DNA from: Sphingomonas faeni
GTDB lineage: Bacteria; Pseudomonadota; Alphaproteobacteria; Sphingomonadales; Sphingomonadaceae
Direction of reading: 5' to 3'
Length of the DNA: 64,000 nucleotides
Assembly: GCF_023195535.1 (NCBI RefSeq)
Contig: NZ_JALPNF010000003.1
Location: forward strand, 124,001-188,000
Shown here piece after piece: positions 1 to 8,792 of this stretch. Position 1 is the stretch's first letter. Every line of letters begins with the position of its first letter. The notes beneath the pieces are model-generated. The model saw only the letters and a list, made by a program, of their open reading frames with translations. It was not told where the DNA came from and ran no database searches. Both the position numbers and the translations under genes were made by a program.

Positions 1-221
1 GTCTTGCCGGGCTCGACCGGCAGAGCGGCGTGACCGCGAAGATCGACGTCGTCCGCGGGAAGGTGCTCGCCAACGCCGCCTATCCGGTGGTCGGCCAGAC
101 CAACCGCTGGCGCGTTACCGCTGACATTGCCCCCGACGCACAGGGGCCCGCCGACGTCAGGCTGTTCCTCACGCGCGGCGGTCGCGCGCTCAGCGAAACC
201 GTGCTGACGCCGATCTTCTGA
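1..221 (+). CDS. opgG: Glucan biosynthesis protein G (OpgG/MdoG), C-terminal fragment
   Basis: Only the last 72 or so codons are present; the reading frame is open to the left window edge (first full codon at base 3) and ends at TGA 219-221. OpgG is a periplasmic protein needed to make osmoregulated periplasmic glucans; it acts on the beta-1,2-linked backbone made by OpgH. The fragment (ending ...VLTPIF) resembles the C-terminal Ig-like domain of the family. The strongest support is context: opgH starts inside its stop codon (TGATG), which implies translational coupling in an opgGH operon. The GTG at 30 is internal, not the start. Confidence 0.8.
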   Translation, partial: LAGLDRQSGVTAKIDVVRGKVLANAAYPVVGQTNRWRVTADIAPDAQGPADVRLFLTRGGRALSETVLTPIF

Positions 222-2029
222 TGCCCGACCTTCCCGCCATGATGCCGGGCGAGTCGCCGATCGAGATGCTCCCGCAGCGTTTCGACGGGCCGCCGCCGCC
301 CTGGTCCGCGCCCGAGCCGGGGCCGGGCATGGTCGTCTCGAACGACGATATGCTTGCGCGCCGGATCATCCTCATCCTGATGACCGGGCTGCTCGCCACC
401 GCGGCATCGTCCGCGGTGCAGGAATCGCTGCTCGCCGACGGGCTGAGCCTGTGGGATGCGGTGTTGCTGGCGCTGTTCTTCCCGTTGTTCGCGTGGATCG
501 CGTTCGGGTTCATGAACGCGGCGATCGGCTTCGTGCTGTTGATGACCGGCGGACATCCGGGGTTCGTGCCGACACCGCGCCAGTCCGAACCGCTCGAAGG
601 CCGCACCGCGATCCTGATGCCGGTGCATAACGAGGATATCGATGCGGTGTTCGAGCGGATCGCGTGGATGGCGCGCGCGATCGCGGCTGGCGGCGTCGCC
701 GATCGGTTCGATATCTTCATTCTGAGCGACTCGGGCGAAGCGGCGGAGGCGGCCGAGGTGGCCGCGTGGCAGAGGCTCGCCCCGACGCTCGACTGCGCAC
801 TCTATTACCGGCGCCGGACCGTGAACGTCGGCCGCAAGCCGGGCAACGTGGCCGAGTGGATCCGGCGGTTCGGCGGCGGCTATCGCTACATGCTGATGCT
901 CGACGCGGACAGCCTGATGGGCGGCAACACGATCATCGGCATGGCGCAGGTGCTCGAACGGCGGCCGGCGGTGGCGCTGCTCCAGACCGTGCCTGCGGTG
1001 ATCAACGGTGTAACGTTCTTCCAGCGCTGGATGCAGTTCGCCAGTCGGTTGTACGGCCCGATCTCGACCGCAGGTCTAGTCTGGTGGTCGGGCTCGGAGG
1101 CGACCTTCTGGGGCCACAACGCGATGATCCGGATCGAGGCGTTCGCGGCGAGCTGTGGTCTGCCCGACCTTCCCGGCCGCGCGCCGTTCGGCGGCGTCAT
1201 CATGAGCCACGACATGGTCGAGGCGGCGTTGCTGCGACGGCGCGGGTGGCGCGTGCACATGCTGATGACCGAGGAGACGTTCGAGGAATATCCGCCGACG
1301 CTGATCGACGCGGCGGTGCGCGATCGGCGCTGGGCGCAGGGCAATATCCAGCATCTGAGCTTGCTGACCTCGTCGGGGTTCCACTGGGTCAGCCGGCTGC
1401 AATTGCTGATGGGCGCGTCGGCGTTCATCACCTCGCCGGTGTGGCTGCTGATGATCGCGACGAGCGTGGTGCAGGCGCTGATCGGCGAGCGCAACGTCGT
1501 CGAGGCGCAGACCTCGCTGCAGGTGCTGGTGGTCACGCTGCTGCTGCTGTTCGGGCCGAAGCTGCTGAGCATGGTCTGGGCGATCTCGAATGCGGAGCGG
1601 CGCGCGGGGTTCGGCGGGCGGCGGGGGATCGTGCGGTCGGTGCTGGTCGACGTGCCATTCTCGATGCTGTCCGCGCCGGTGATCGCGCTGACGCAGACGA
1701 TGGATCTCGCCGGGATATTGATGGGGCGCAAGTCCGGCTGGGCGCCGCAGAACCGGGATGCGCATGAGTTGTCGCTGGCGGACGTGATGCCGCGCTATCG
1801 CTGGCATGTCGGGGTGGGGGTGGCGCTGCTGCTGGTGACGCCGTTCGCACCGATCACCGCGGCGTGGCTTGCGCCGGTGACCTTGGGGCTGTTGCTTAGT
1901 CCGTTCCTGACGATGCTGACGGCGAGCGAGAAGGCGGGGAAGTGGGCGGAGTCGCATGGGATGTTCGTGGAGCCAGGCGAGCACGTGTCGGTGCTGTCGA
2001 GGCCTTCGCTGCCGGCGCATAGCGGCTAG
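221..2029 (+). CDS. opgH: Glucans biosynthesis glucosyltransferase OpgH (MdoH)
   Basis: This 602-residue inner-membrane processive family 2 glycosyltransferase should polymerise UDP-glucose into the backbone of periplasmic glucans and pass it across the membrane. Transmembrane segments near residues 45-110 precede the catalytic domain. That domain starts with the LMPVHNED motif (about 130-137) and continues with a DADS metal site (about 228) and an RRWAQGN (QxxRW-type) motif near 370. More membrane segments follow (about 390-580). It is shorter than the E. coli protein (about 850 residues), mainly at both termini, as is usual in alphaproteobacteria. The ATG overlaps the opgG stop. A family A repeat lies just after its stop and separates it from a convergent transporter gene. 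Confidence 0.93.
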   Translation: MPDLPAMMPGESPIEMLPQRFDGPPPPWSAPEPGPGMVVSNDDMLARRIILILMTGLLATAASSAVQESLLADGLSLWDAVLLALFFPLFAWIAFGFMNAAIGFVLLMTGGHPGFVPTPRQSEPLEGRTAILMPVHNEDIDAVFERIAWMARAIAAGGVADRFDIFILSDSGEAAEAAEVAAWQRLAPTLDCALYYRRRTVNVGRKPGNVAEWIRRFGGGYRYMLMLDADSLMGGNTIIGMAQVLERRPAVALLQTVPAVINGVTFFQRWMQFASRLYGPISTAGLVWWSGSEATFWGHNAMIRIEAFAASCGLPDLPGRAPFGGVIMSHDMVEAALLRRRGWRVHMLMTEETFEEYPPTLIDAAVRDRRWAQGNIQHLSLLTSSGFHWVSRLQLLMGASAFITSPVWLLMIATSVVQALIGERNVVEAQTSLQVLVVTLLLLFGPKLLSMVWAISNAERRAGFGGRRGIVRSVLVDVPFSMLSAPVIALTQTMDLAGILMGRKSGWAPQNRDAHELSLADVMPRYRWHVGVGVALLLVTPFAPITAAWLAPVTLGLLLSPFLTMLTASEKAGKWAESHGMFVEPGEHVSVLSRPSLPAHSG

Positions 2030-2043
2030 CCCCCCGAGCACTC

Positions 2044-2125
2044 CGTCATCCTGACGAAAGTCAGGACCCAGGATCACAAGCGGTGCCGTTCGTGGCTCTG
2101 GGTCCTGACTTTCGTCAGGATGACG
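2044..2125. repeat. Family A intergenic palindrome, copy 1
   Basis: Two 27-base arms match perfectly as an inverted repeat (2044-2070 and 2099-2125) around a 28-base loop. The arm begins CGTCATCCTGACGAAAGTCA. The same arms occur at 5051-5132, 8869-8951 and, with one change, 26338-26420. The element lies between the convergent ends of opgH and the MFS gene and overlaps the last 17 codons of the latter. REP/BIME-like elements of this type can act as terminators or mRNA 3'-end stabilisers; that role is inferred. Confidence 0.9.
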
Positions 2126-3636
2126 ATAGGGGCCAGGACGGCCGACTTGGCCCGGTGCCCGCTCAGCTCCGCCCCGGCATCCACCGCGAACCGGCGGTTC
2201 CAGATCGTCGCCGACGCCGACACCGCGGTCACCACCAGGAACGCCAGCGTGAAGTCCGTCAGCGCCGGCCGGGTCGCGCCTGTGCCAAGCATCCCGACAT
2301 GCAGCGACGCCGCCCCCACGCAGATTCCGAGCGACAGCATCAGCTGCTGGAACGTCGCGTAGAAGCTGGTCGCGCTGCTCATGCGCGACGACGGAATCTC
2401 GTCATACGCGATCGTGTTGTACGCCGAGAACTGGAACGACATGAAAAACCCCGAGATCATCAGCACGCCGAAGATCACCGGGATCGGCCAGTCGGGGCGG
2501 AACAGGCCGGCGACCGCACAGCCCGAGCTCGCGCAAAGGCCGCCGACGATCAGGCTGTTGCGGAAGCCGAAGCGGCGCAGCACGCGCGGTGCGAGGCTCT
2601 TCATCATCAGCGAACCGATCGCGCCGCTCGCCGCCGCGGTCATGCCGAAGCCCAATTGGAGCATCATCGGCAGCAGGAACGGCTGCGCGCCCTGCGTAAT
2701 GCGGGTCAGCGATCCGCCGATCACCGATAGCCGGAACGTCGGGATACGCATCAGCGACAGATCGAGGATCGGGTCACTGCGATGCTTGGCATGGTGGATG
2801 TAGGCGACGCCTGCGACCAGCCCGACCGCGATCAGCACGACGGCCCGCGCGAGTTCGCCGGTGCGGCTCGTCATTTCGAACCCGAACAGCAGGCAGCCGA
2901 GCGACACGCCCGACAGGATGAAGCCGGGGACGTCGAAACGCGCCGGTTTGTCCTCGCGGACCTCGCCGATGTAGCGCGTCACCAGCACCACCCCGAGCAG
3001 CCCGATCGGTACGTTGAGGTAGAAGATCCAGCGCCAGTCGAGATAGGTGACGATCGCGCCGCCGACCGGTGGGCCCAGGATCGGGCCGATCAGCGCGGGC
3101 ATGATCAGCCACGACATCGCCTGGACCATGTCCTCCTTGGCGACGCTGCGGAGCAGGACGAGGCGGCCGATCGGGATCATCATCGCGCCGCCGAGCCCTT
3201 GCAGGAAGCGGGCAAACATCATGAACGGCAGGCTCGTCGCCTGGCCGCACAGCATCGATCCGCCGACGAAGATCAGGATCGCCGCGCGGAAGATCGTGCG
3301 CGAGCCGAACCGGTCCGCGAGGCGACCGCTCGCCGGGATGAAGATCGCCAGCGCCAGCAGATACGAGGTCAGCGCCGAGCTCATGCTGGTCGCCGGCACG
3401 CCGAAATCGCGCGCCATCGTCGGCAACGCGGTCGCGAGCACGGTCGAGTCCATCTGCTCCATGAACAGCGCGCAGGCGATGATCAGCGCGGTGACGCGGT
3501 AGTTGCTCGGGGTGTGCGGCAGCGCATCCGGGTCCTTCGCCACCCGCGCGATGGTATCGGCGGCGGGCATGATGCCGTCGCGGATTTCGCTGTTGATCGA
3601 CGCCAGCCCGCGGCGACGCAGCCTCAACTCTGCCAC
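2074..3636 (-). CDS. DHA2-family MFS multidrug efflux transporter (EmrB/QacA-like)
   Basis: A 520-residue proton-driven exporter of the 14-helix DHA2 class. After a short cytoplasmic N-terminus it shows the family start (MEQMDSTVLATALPTMA, about residues 59-75), the motif A-like loop GRLADRFGSRT and a long run of hydrophobic helices. The GTG start at 3636 overlaps the end of the upstream channel gene by 13 bp. An ATG at 3570, 22 codons on, is also possible and gives a more typical N-terminus. It is the last gene of the MarR-controlled efflux operon. The final 17 or so residues (IVILTKVRTQ...) are read from the family A palindrome, so the original C-terminus was probably replaced or extended by that element. 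Confidence 0.88.
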   Translation of the reverse strand: MAELRLRRRGLASINSEIRDGIMPAADTIARVAKDPDALPHTPSNYRVTALIIACALFMEQMDSTVLATALPTMARDFGVPATSMSSALTSYLLALAIFIPASGRLADRFGSRTIFRAAILIFVGGSMLCGQATSLPFMMFARFLQGLGGAMMIPIGRLVLLRSVAKEDMVQAMSWLIMPALIGPILGPPVGGAIVTYLDWRWIFYLNVPIGLLGVVLVTRYIGEVREDKPARFDVPGFILSGVSLGCLLFGFEMTSRTGELARAVVLIAVGLVAGVAYIHHAKHRSDPILDLSLMRIPTFRLSVIGGSLTRITQGAQPFLLPMMLQLGFGMTAAASGAIGSLMMKSLAPRVLRRFGFRNSLIVGGLCASSGCAVAGLFRPDWPIPVIFGVLMISGFFMSFQFSAYNTIAYDEIPSSRMSSATSFYATFQQLMLSLGICVGAASLHVGMLGTGATRPALTDFTLAFLVVTAVSASATIWNRRFAVDAGAELSGHRAKSAVLAPIVILTKVRTQSHERHRL

Positions 3637-5045
3637 CCCCCGCCGAGCGCCTTGAACACGTCGACCTGGCGATCGACGAGCAACGCGTCGGATGCGGCGA
3701 GGTTCGCTTGCGCGGTGGTCAGCGCCGCCTGCGCGGTCAGCAGCGAGAGGAAGTCGGTGCGGCCGAAGCGGTAGAGTGTGCCGGCCTGGTCCGCGGCGCG
3801 CGCGGCGCTTGATTGGGCACGGCGGAGCGCGGCGTTGCGGTCGCCTTCGCGCGCATAGGCGGACAGTGCGGTCTCGGTCTGGCGGAGGGCTTCCAATGTG
3901 GTCGAGTCAAACTGCGCGAGCGCCTGGTCCGCGGCCGCGCCGGCCTGGGCGATCTGCGCGCGGACGACCGGGCGGTTGGGGAAGCTCCAGCTGATCAACG
4001 GCCCGAGCCCGAGATGGAATGCGTTGCCCGAGCCGAGCGACGACACCGGCCCGGTGAACCCGGCCGACCCGCCGAGGCTGACTTGTGGGTAGAGGTTGGC
4101 GGTCGCGACGCCGATCCGCGCGGTCGCGGCGGCGAGCGAGCGCTCGGCACCGCGGATATCGGGGCGGCGGCGGATCAGCGCGCTGCCGTCGCCGATCGGG
4201 AGCGGGCGGGTGAGCGTGGGCGGCTTGGCGCAGGTCGCGACGTCCTGCGGATAGTCGGCGGGCGCGCGGCCCATCAGCGTGGCGAGCCTGTAGAGCGCGG
4301 CAGTGCGCGTCGCGACCTGCGACGGGATCAGCGCCTCGCTCTGGTCGACCGCGGTTCTTGCGCGCGTCACGTCGAACGCGGTGCCGCGGCCGCCGCGTTG
4401 CAGGCGCTGCGTGACGCTGAGCGTCTGGCGTTGCAGCGTGAGGATCCGGGTGTTGGCGGCGAGCACCATGTTGGCGGTGCACGCGGCGGCATAGCTGCGC
4501 GCGGTTTCGGCGGCGACGGTGACGCGGACATTGTCGCGCGCGGCGGCGACGGCCTCCGCATCGCCTTGGGCCGCCTCGATCCCGCGACGGATGCGGCCGG
4601 AGAGGTCGAGCGGATAGGCGAGCGTGATGCCGAGATTGTAGTCGAGCGTACCGGGGAGGTTGCCGCCGGTCGTATAGGGCCGGTCGAGCGAGGTGCCGCC
4701 GCCGAGCATTGTCGACAGCGTGCGGCCAGCGGCGACTTCGGCGACCACCGCGTCGGCGCGGCGGAGGTTCGCATCGGCGGCGCGCAGGTCGGTGTTGGCG
4801 GCGAGCGCTTCGGTGACGAAGCCGTCGAGGCGGGGGTCGCCGTAGAGCTGCCACCAGTGATCGGGGAGCGGGGTGTCGACGAACGCCTTTTCGTGGCCGC
4901 TGTCGAACTGGCCTTGGGCGGAGGGGTTGTTGACGGCGGCGCGGTCGGGGGGGGCGTAGTTCGGGCCGGCGGTGGTGCAGGCGGCGAGCGCGAGCACGGC
5001 GATGACCGTTGCGATACCGCGGCGACCGACGTGAGCAGTGCCCAC
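3624..5045 (-). CDS. Outer-membrane efflux channel lipoprotein, NodT/OprM type
   Basis: A 473-residue TolC-like outer-membrane factor. The GTG start at 5045 gives an N-terminus with two arginines, a hydrophobic stretch and the lipobox LAAC (lipidated Cys about residue 23), then two OEP repeats typical of RND/MFS-linked channels. The frame stays open about 900 bp further upstream, but that part is antisense-like sequence through a repeat and the HlyD gene, so it is not counted. It lies between the HlyD adaptor and the MFS pump, which suggests it forms the outer-membrane exit of this efflux cluster. A family A palindrome (5051-5132) ends only 5 bp from the start codon and could affect its translation. 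Confidence 0.88.
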   Translation of the reverse strand: MGTAHVGRRGIATVIAVLALAACTTAGPNYAPPDRAAVNNPSAQGQFDSGHEKAFVDTPLPDHWWQLYGDPRLDGFVTEALAANTDLRAADANLRRADAVVAEVAAGRTLSTMLGGGTSLDRPYTTGGNLPGTLDYNLGITLAYPLDLSGRIRRGIEAAQGDAEAVAAARDNVRVTVAAETARSYAAACTANMVLAANTRILTLQRQTLSVTQRLQRGGRGTAFDVTRARTAVDQSEALIPSQVATRTAALYRLATLMGRAPADYPQDVATCAKPPTLTRPLPIGDGSALIRRRPDIRGAERSLAAATARIGVATANLYPQVSLGGSAGFTGPVSSLGSGNAFHLGLGPLISWSFPNRPVVRAQIAQAGAAADQALAQFDSTTLEALRQTETALSAYAREGDRNAALRRAQSSAARAADQAGTLYRFGRTDFLSLLTAQAALTTAQANLAASDALLVDRQVDVFKALGGGWQS

Positions 5046-5050
5046 TCTTC

Positions 5051-5132
5051 CGTCATCCTGACGAAAGTCAGGACCCAGAGCCACGCAGGACGTCGCTTGT
5101 AACCCTGGGTCCTGACTTTCGTCAGGATGACG
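5051..5132. repeat. Family A intergenic palindrome, copy 2
   Basis: The same 27-base arms as copy 1 (5051-5077 and 5106-5132). The loop resembles the reverse complement of the loop in copy 1, so the whole unit is inserted in the opposite orientation. It sits inside the efflux operon between the HlyD gene and the outer-membrane channel gene, so it is probably transcribed and could form a hairpin that processes or attenuates the message. Confidence 0.9.
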
Positions 5133-5161
5133 GCGGGGGGTGGGGCGGATGGAGGCGCGCA

Positions 5162-6064
5162 TCATGCCGTCGTCCCCGCCGCGACCCTTGGCTCGACCGT
5201 CACCGTCGCGGTGCGGCCAACGATCAGTTGCACCCCCTTCGGTACCTGGGTCAGCTTCACCCGCACCGGGATGCGCTGCGCCAGGCGCACCCAGTTGAAG
5301 GTCGGGTTCACGTTCGGCAGCAGGTTGGTGGTATTCGTCCGCTCGCTGTCGTTGATCCCAGCCGCAATGCTGTCGACGCGGCCGTGCAGCGCTTGCGGTT
5401 CGCCCATCAGGTGGACGATCACCGGGTCGCCGAGATGGATGCTGCCGAGCTTGGTTTCCTCGAAATAGCCCTCGACGCGGAGCGAGTCGGTGTCGACGAG
5501 CGCCATCGCCTGCGCGCCGGTCGCGATGTAGTCGCCGGGGTGGAGATCGAGGTTGGTGACGATCCCGTGCACCGTCGCGCGCACCGTCGTGCGGGCGAGG
5601 TTGAGCGCGGCGGTCGAGCGTGCGCTCTGGGCTTGCGCCAGCGCAGCCGATGCTGTCGCGACACGCGCGACGTTCTGCTCGTGCGTCTCCTTCGCCACCA
5701 GATCGCCGAGAGCGAGATCGCGCTGCGCTTCGCGGCGGGCCTGCAACAGCGTCGCACGGGCGCTCGCGATCGAGGCATCCGACTGCGCCAGCGTCAGTTC
5801 GAAGCGCGGGCGATCGACCACGAATAGTACGTCGCCGGGCTTGACCGCCTCGTTGTCGTGCACCGCGACCCGCGTGACGAGGCCGGCGACGTCGGGCGTC
5901 ACGCGGACGATGTCGGCGCGGATATGCCCGTCGCGCGTCCACGGATCGGTCTCGTACCGCTTCCACAGCCACAGCGCGACCAGCACCGCGAGCGCGACTA
6001 TGATCAGCGTGACGGCGGAACGACCGAGTGGGGCGAGCAGGGATTTGAGGCGGGCAGACATCAT
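5162..6064 (-). CDS. HlyD-family membrane fusion protein (AaeA-like efflux adaptor)
   Basis: A 300-residue periplasmic adaptor: one N-terminal membrane anchor (about residues 17-33), a biotinyl-lipoyl-like half-motif (TPDVAGLVTRVAVHDNEAV), a short coiled-coil hairpin rich in Ala, Gln and Arg (about 95-150), the second lipoyl half, and a C-terminal beta-barrel. Its length and neighbours match AaeA, the adaptor for aromatic carboxylic acid export. The ATG overlaps the stop of the DUF1656 gene (ATGA, 6061-6064). It should bridge the FUSC pump, and perhaps also the MFS pump, to the outer-membrane lipoprotein. The substrate is not known. Confidence 0.88.
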   Translation of the reverse strand: MMSARLKSLLAPLGRSAVTLIIVALAVLVALWLWKRYETDPWTRDGHIRADIVRVTPDVAGLVTRVAVHDNEAVKPGDVLFVVDRPRFELTLAQSDASIASARATLLQARREAQRDLALGDLVAKETHEQNVARVATASAALAQAQSARSTAALNLARTTVRATVHGIVTNLDLHPGDYIATGAQAMALVDTDSLRVEGYFEETKLGSIHLGDPVIVHLMGEPQALHGRVDSIAAGINDSERTNTTNLLPNVNPTFNWVRLAQRIPVRVKLTQVPKGVQLIVGRTATVTVEPRVAAGTTA

Positions 6065-6267
6065 GCGGAAGGTCCGGTCAGCAGGGCGAGCAGCCCGAGG
6101 ATGAGGATGAACAGCGCGAGATCGACGAGCGGTCGATACGTCACCGCGCGATAGGCGCCGGCGAAGGCGAGCAGCCGCGTGGCGATCCCGGTGAGGATCA
6201 CCGCGGCGACCGCGAGCAGCAGGAGGCTCGGCAGGTAGACGCCGCCGATCGAGATTTCGCCGGTCAT
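6061..6267 (-). CDS. DUF1656 small membrane protein (AaeX-like)
   Basis: A 68-residue protein that starts MTGEISIGGVYLP and has two hydrophobic helices (about 12-28 and 49-63), the layout of DUF1656/AaeX proteins that accompany FUSC-type pumps. The ATG at 6267 overlaps the stop of the FUSC gene (ATGA), and its own stop overlaps the HlyD start in the same way, so the three genes are tightly coupled. Its frame also stays open upstream through the FUSC gene in another register, which is a shadow and not a fusion. Its exact role in the pump is unknown. Confidence 0.85.
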   Translation of the reverse strand: MTGEISIGGVYLPSLLLLAVAAVILTGIATRLLAFAGAYRAVTYRPLVDLALFILILGLLALLTGPSA

Positions 6268-8321
6268 GCCGCCACTCCGTACGCTGGTGCCAGATAAGAC
6301 GGCGCCGACGGGAACAGGTTGCGACGCAGCGAGGTCAGCGCGAGTATGCTGGTGCGGTGACGGTCTGGCGTGCTGGTCGCGAACCCGGTCATCGCGGTGT
6401 CGATCCCGGCGAGCAGGTCGGGTTCGGGCGGCGCCGGCTCGTTGGGGCGCAGCGCGCGGTAATGCGCGCCGATCCCCTTGAGCACCGGCGTGATCAGCGC
6501 GGCTTCGTTCGGCGTGCCGTCGAGCCGCAACTGGCGCAATTCGCCTACCGCGACGCCGACGCGCAGGTCGGTCAGCGCGTCGAGCAACGGCTTGCCGGGG
6601 TCCTCCCCCTGCAATGCGAGCCGCGGCGCGAGCAGCCCGATGCGGTCGAGCATCCGGGCGATCCAACCGGCGGCGTCGGGGCGGCCGGGCGAATCGCTGC
6701 GGGTCGCCAGTTCGCGCCAGCCTGCGCGGATCAGCCGCCGGGCGCTGGTATCCGCGCCGATCGTCTGGAACAGGCCGACCGTGACGACCGCGAACAGCGT
6801 GCCGATCAGCTGCGAGATGCCGCCGTTGAGGAACGCGTCGAAGCCGCCGCCGAAGCGGTCGTTCAGCCCGACCGTATTCAACCCGCCAAGCAGCGCGCCG
6901 AGCGTCACGAGCAAGGTCGACGGCCGCGCGAGGAACATCCCGCCGATCAGCATCGGGGGTGCGAGGACCGCGGCCAGCGTCACGAAATCGGTCACCCGCG
7001 GCAGGATCGCGAAGGCGTAGACCGCGGACACGACCAGCCCCAGGATGGTCCCGTAGAAGAACGCCTTGATCGCCGGCGCGGGATTGTCGCTGTTGCCGAA
7101 CAGCGCGCAACACACGCCGGCGATCAGCACCGCGCCTGCGCCGTCCGACCAGCCGGTGCCGATCCAGAATGCGCAGCCCAGCAGGATCGTCATGATCGTG
7201 CCGGCGGCGGCGCGCAGTGCGATGCCGCGGTCGCGGTGCAGCGGGCGCTTGGCGGTGCGCGCGAGCAGGCGGGCGACCGCGGGCGTGACGGGCGTGCGCG
7301 ACGGCGAGCGCATCTGATCGCGCAGGTCGCGGGCGTTGCGGTGTGCGTCGACCAGCTCGCCGAGGCGGGCGAGCAGGCTCAACCGCAACGCATCGCGCCA
7401 GATCAGCGTGTCGTCGACCGGCGGCTCGAGGGCGCGCGCGCGGGCGATCAGCGCGTCGGCGGTTGCGCCTCGCTCGGTGGCGGGTGGCGGATCGCGCAGC
7501 CACTCGCGGACGTCCTCGATCAGCGCGAGCGCCTCGGGACGGGGGGCGTCGGCGCCGCGCTTCAGCTCGACGATCCGGTCGTCGACCGCGCTTGCGAGGG
7601 GCAGCAACATCGACAGCTCGGCCTGCAACGCGCGCAACGTCCGGACGCGCGGCAGCAGGCGCGCGGTGTCGAACGGCAGATGGATGGAAAGCTGATGCAG
7701 CTCGTTGATATCGAGCGCGAGGCGGCGGCGGTCGCGATCGAGCTGCGCGTCGGACTCGCCGGCCAGCGAATCGCGCGACCAGCGCTCGGCGTCCGCCAGG
7801 ATCGCGTCGATCCGGCCGAGCAGCGCGGCGGTCACGGTCTGCGGGAAGACGAGGCCGTGGATCAGGCTGCCGCAGAGGATCCCGATCGTGATCTCCTGCA
7901 CGCGCAGCGCCGCGGTGGTGAACACCGCGCCGGGGGTCGCGACCGAGGGGAAGCCGATGATACTGGCGGTATAGCCGGCGAGCAGGAAGACGTAGGCGCG
8001 CGGCGTCCGGTCGAGCAGCGAGATATAGAGGCACAGCCCTAGCCATAGCGCGAGGCCGAGCGACAGGAGTTCGGGCGCATTGACGAGGTTGGGGACGAGC
8101 ACGACCGCGGCGATCGCGCCGAGCACCGTGCCCGCGACGCGAAACACCGCCTTCGACAGCACCGCGCCGGCCAGCGGTTGCGCGACGATATAGGACGTCG
8201 TCACCGCCCAATAGGGCCGCGTCAGGCCGATCCTGAGTGCGATGTAGTAGGCGAGGAACGCGGCGATCAGGCATTTGACCGAGAAGAGTGCTTCCTTCGC
8301 GCCGAACTGGGCGAGGATCAT
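6264..8321 (-). CDS. FUSC-family inner-membrane efflux pump (AaeB-like)
   Basis: A 685-residue protein with the duplicated layout of the FUSC (fusaric acid resistance/AaeB) family: an N-terminal six-helix bundle (about 1-165), a cytoplasmic mostly helical region (about 170-340) and a second helix bundle (about 355-520) with a cytoplasmic tail. Members export hydroxylated or halogenated aromatic acids such as p-hydroxybenzoate or fusaric acid. The gene lies 10 bp after marR and overlaps the DUF1656 gene by 4 bp, giving the order marR-aaeB-aaeX-aaeA. An aromatic acid is a reasonable substrate guess but is not shown by the sequence. Confidence 0.87.
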   Translation of the reverse strand: MILAQFGAKEALFSVKCLIAAFLAYYIALRIGLTRPYWAVTTSYIVAQPLAGAVLSKAVFRVAGTVLGAIAAVVLVPNLVNAPELLSLGLALWLGLCLYISLLDRTPRAYVFLLAGYTASIIGFPSVATPGAVFTTAALRVQEITIGILCGSLIHGLVFPQTVTAALLGRIDAILADAERWSRDSLAGESDAQLDRDRRRLALDINELHQLSIHLPFDTARLLPRVRTLRALQAELSMLLPLASAVDDRIVELKRGADAPRPEALALIEDVREWLRDPPPATERGATADALIARARALEPPVDDTLIWRDALRLSLLARLGELVDAHRNARDLRDQMRSPSRTPVTPAVARLLARTAKRPLHRDRGIALRAAAGTIMTILLGCAFWIGTGWSDGAGAVLIAGVCCALFGNSDNPAPAIKAFFYGTILGLVVSAVYAFAILPRVTDFVTLAAVLAPPMLIGGMFLARPSTLLVTLGALLGGLNTVGLNDRFGGGFDAFLNGGISQLIGTLFAVVTVGLFQTIGADTSARRLIRAGWRELATRSDSPGRPDAAGWIARMLDRIGLLAPRLALQGEDPGKPLLDALTDLRVGVAVGELRQLRLDGTPNEAALITPVLKGIGAHYRALRPNEPAPPEPDLLAGIDTAMTGFATSTPDRHRTSILALTSLRRNLFPSAPSYLAPAYGVAA

Positions 8322-8331
8322 CGGGGCCGGC

Positions 8332-8784
8332 TCATCGCGCGCGATCCGCCATGAACCGCGCGCCGAGTTGCTCCGCCACGCGCAGGGCGGTGGCGAGGTC
8401 GTCGTCGGTGACGCCTTCGAGCATTTCGTGGCGCAGGGTGGTGAACTTCGCCTCGATCGTGGTGACGAGCGTGCGGCCGCGGTCGGTCAGGCGGATTCGG
8501 CTGACGCGCGCATCGGCGGGATCGCGCCGGCGCTCGACGAGGCCGGCGGCGGTCATATGGTCGATCGAGCGGACGAGCGAGGCCTGAGTCACGTCGAGCT
8601 GGGTGGCGAGATCGGTCTGGCGCACGTCGTCGCCGAGCCGGCCGACCTGGACCAGCGCCCATCCCGACGATGCGGATACGCACATGTCGCTGAGCGCCCG
8701 ATCCGCCGCCTGGCGCCACAGGCGGGCGAGCGGCAGCAGGGTGCGGGCGTAGGAGGATTCGAGAGCGGCACGGGAGGAAGTCAT
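8332..8784 (-). CDS. MarR-family transcriptional regulator of the efflux operon
   Basis: A 150-residue dimeric winged-helix protein. The helix-turn-helix is around VRQTDLATQLDVTQASLV, followed by the RSIDHM recognition helix and the wing RRRDPADARVSRIRLTDRG (motif DxRxxRIxLT), all canonical for MarR. It heads the operon with FUSC, DUF1656, HlyD, channel and MFS genes. A perfect 7-bp inverted repeat with a 6-bp spacer lies 8 bp upstream of the ATG (8793-8812), so it very probably represses its own operon, with release by a phenolic ligand as in other MarR systems. The ligand is inferred. Confidence 0.9.
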   Translation of the reverse strand: MTSSRAALESSYARTLLPLARLWRQAADRALSDMCVSASSGWALVQVGRLGDDVRQTDLATQLDVTQASLVRSIDHMTAAGLVERRRDPADARVSRIRLTDRGRTLVTTIEAKFTTLRHEMLEGVTDDDLATALRVAEQLGARFMADRAR

Positions 8785-8792
8785 TAGCGTGC

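Noticed and set aside
5046..5972. Extension of the outer-membrane lipoprotein frame to 782 codons.
   Set aside because: The extra part is an out-of-register reading of the HlyD gene plus a family A palindrome. The lipobox near GTG 5045 marks the true N-terminus.
6061..8274. A 737-codon frame that would fuse an Arg-rich protein to the DUF1656 protein.
   Set aside because: The first 660 codons are a frame-shifted shadow of the FUSC gene. The ATG at 6267 and the two 4-bp overlaps define the small gene.
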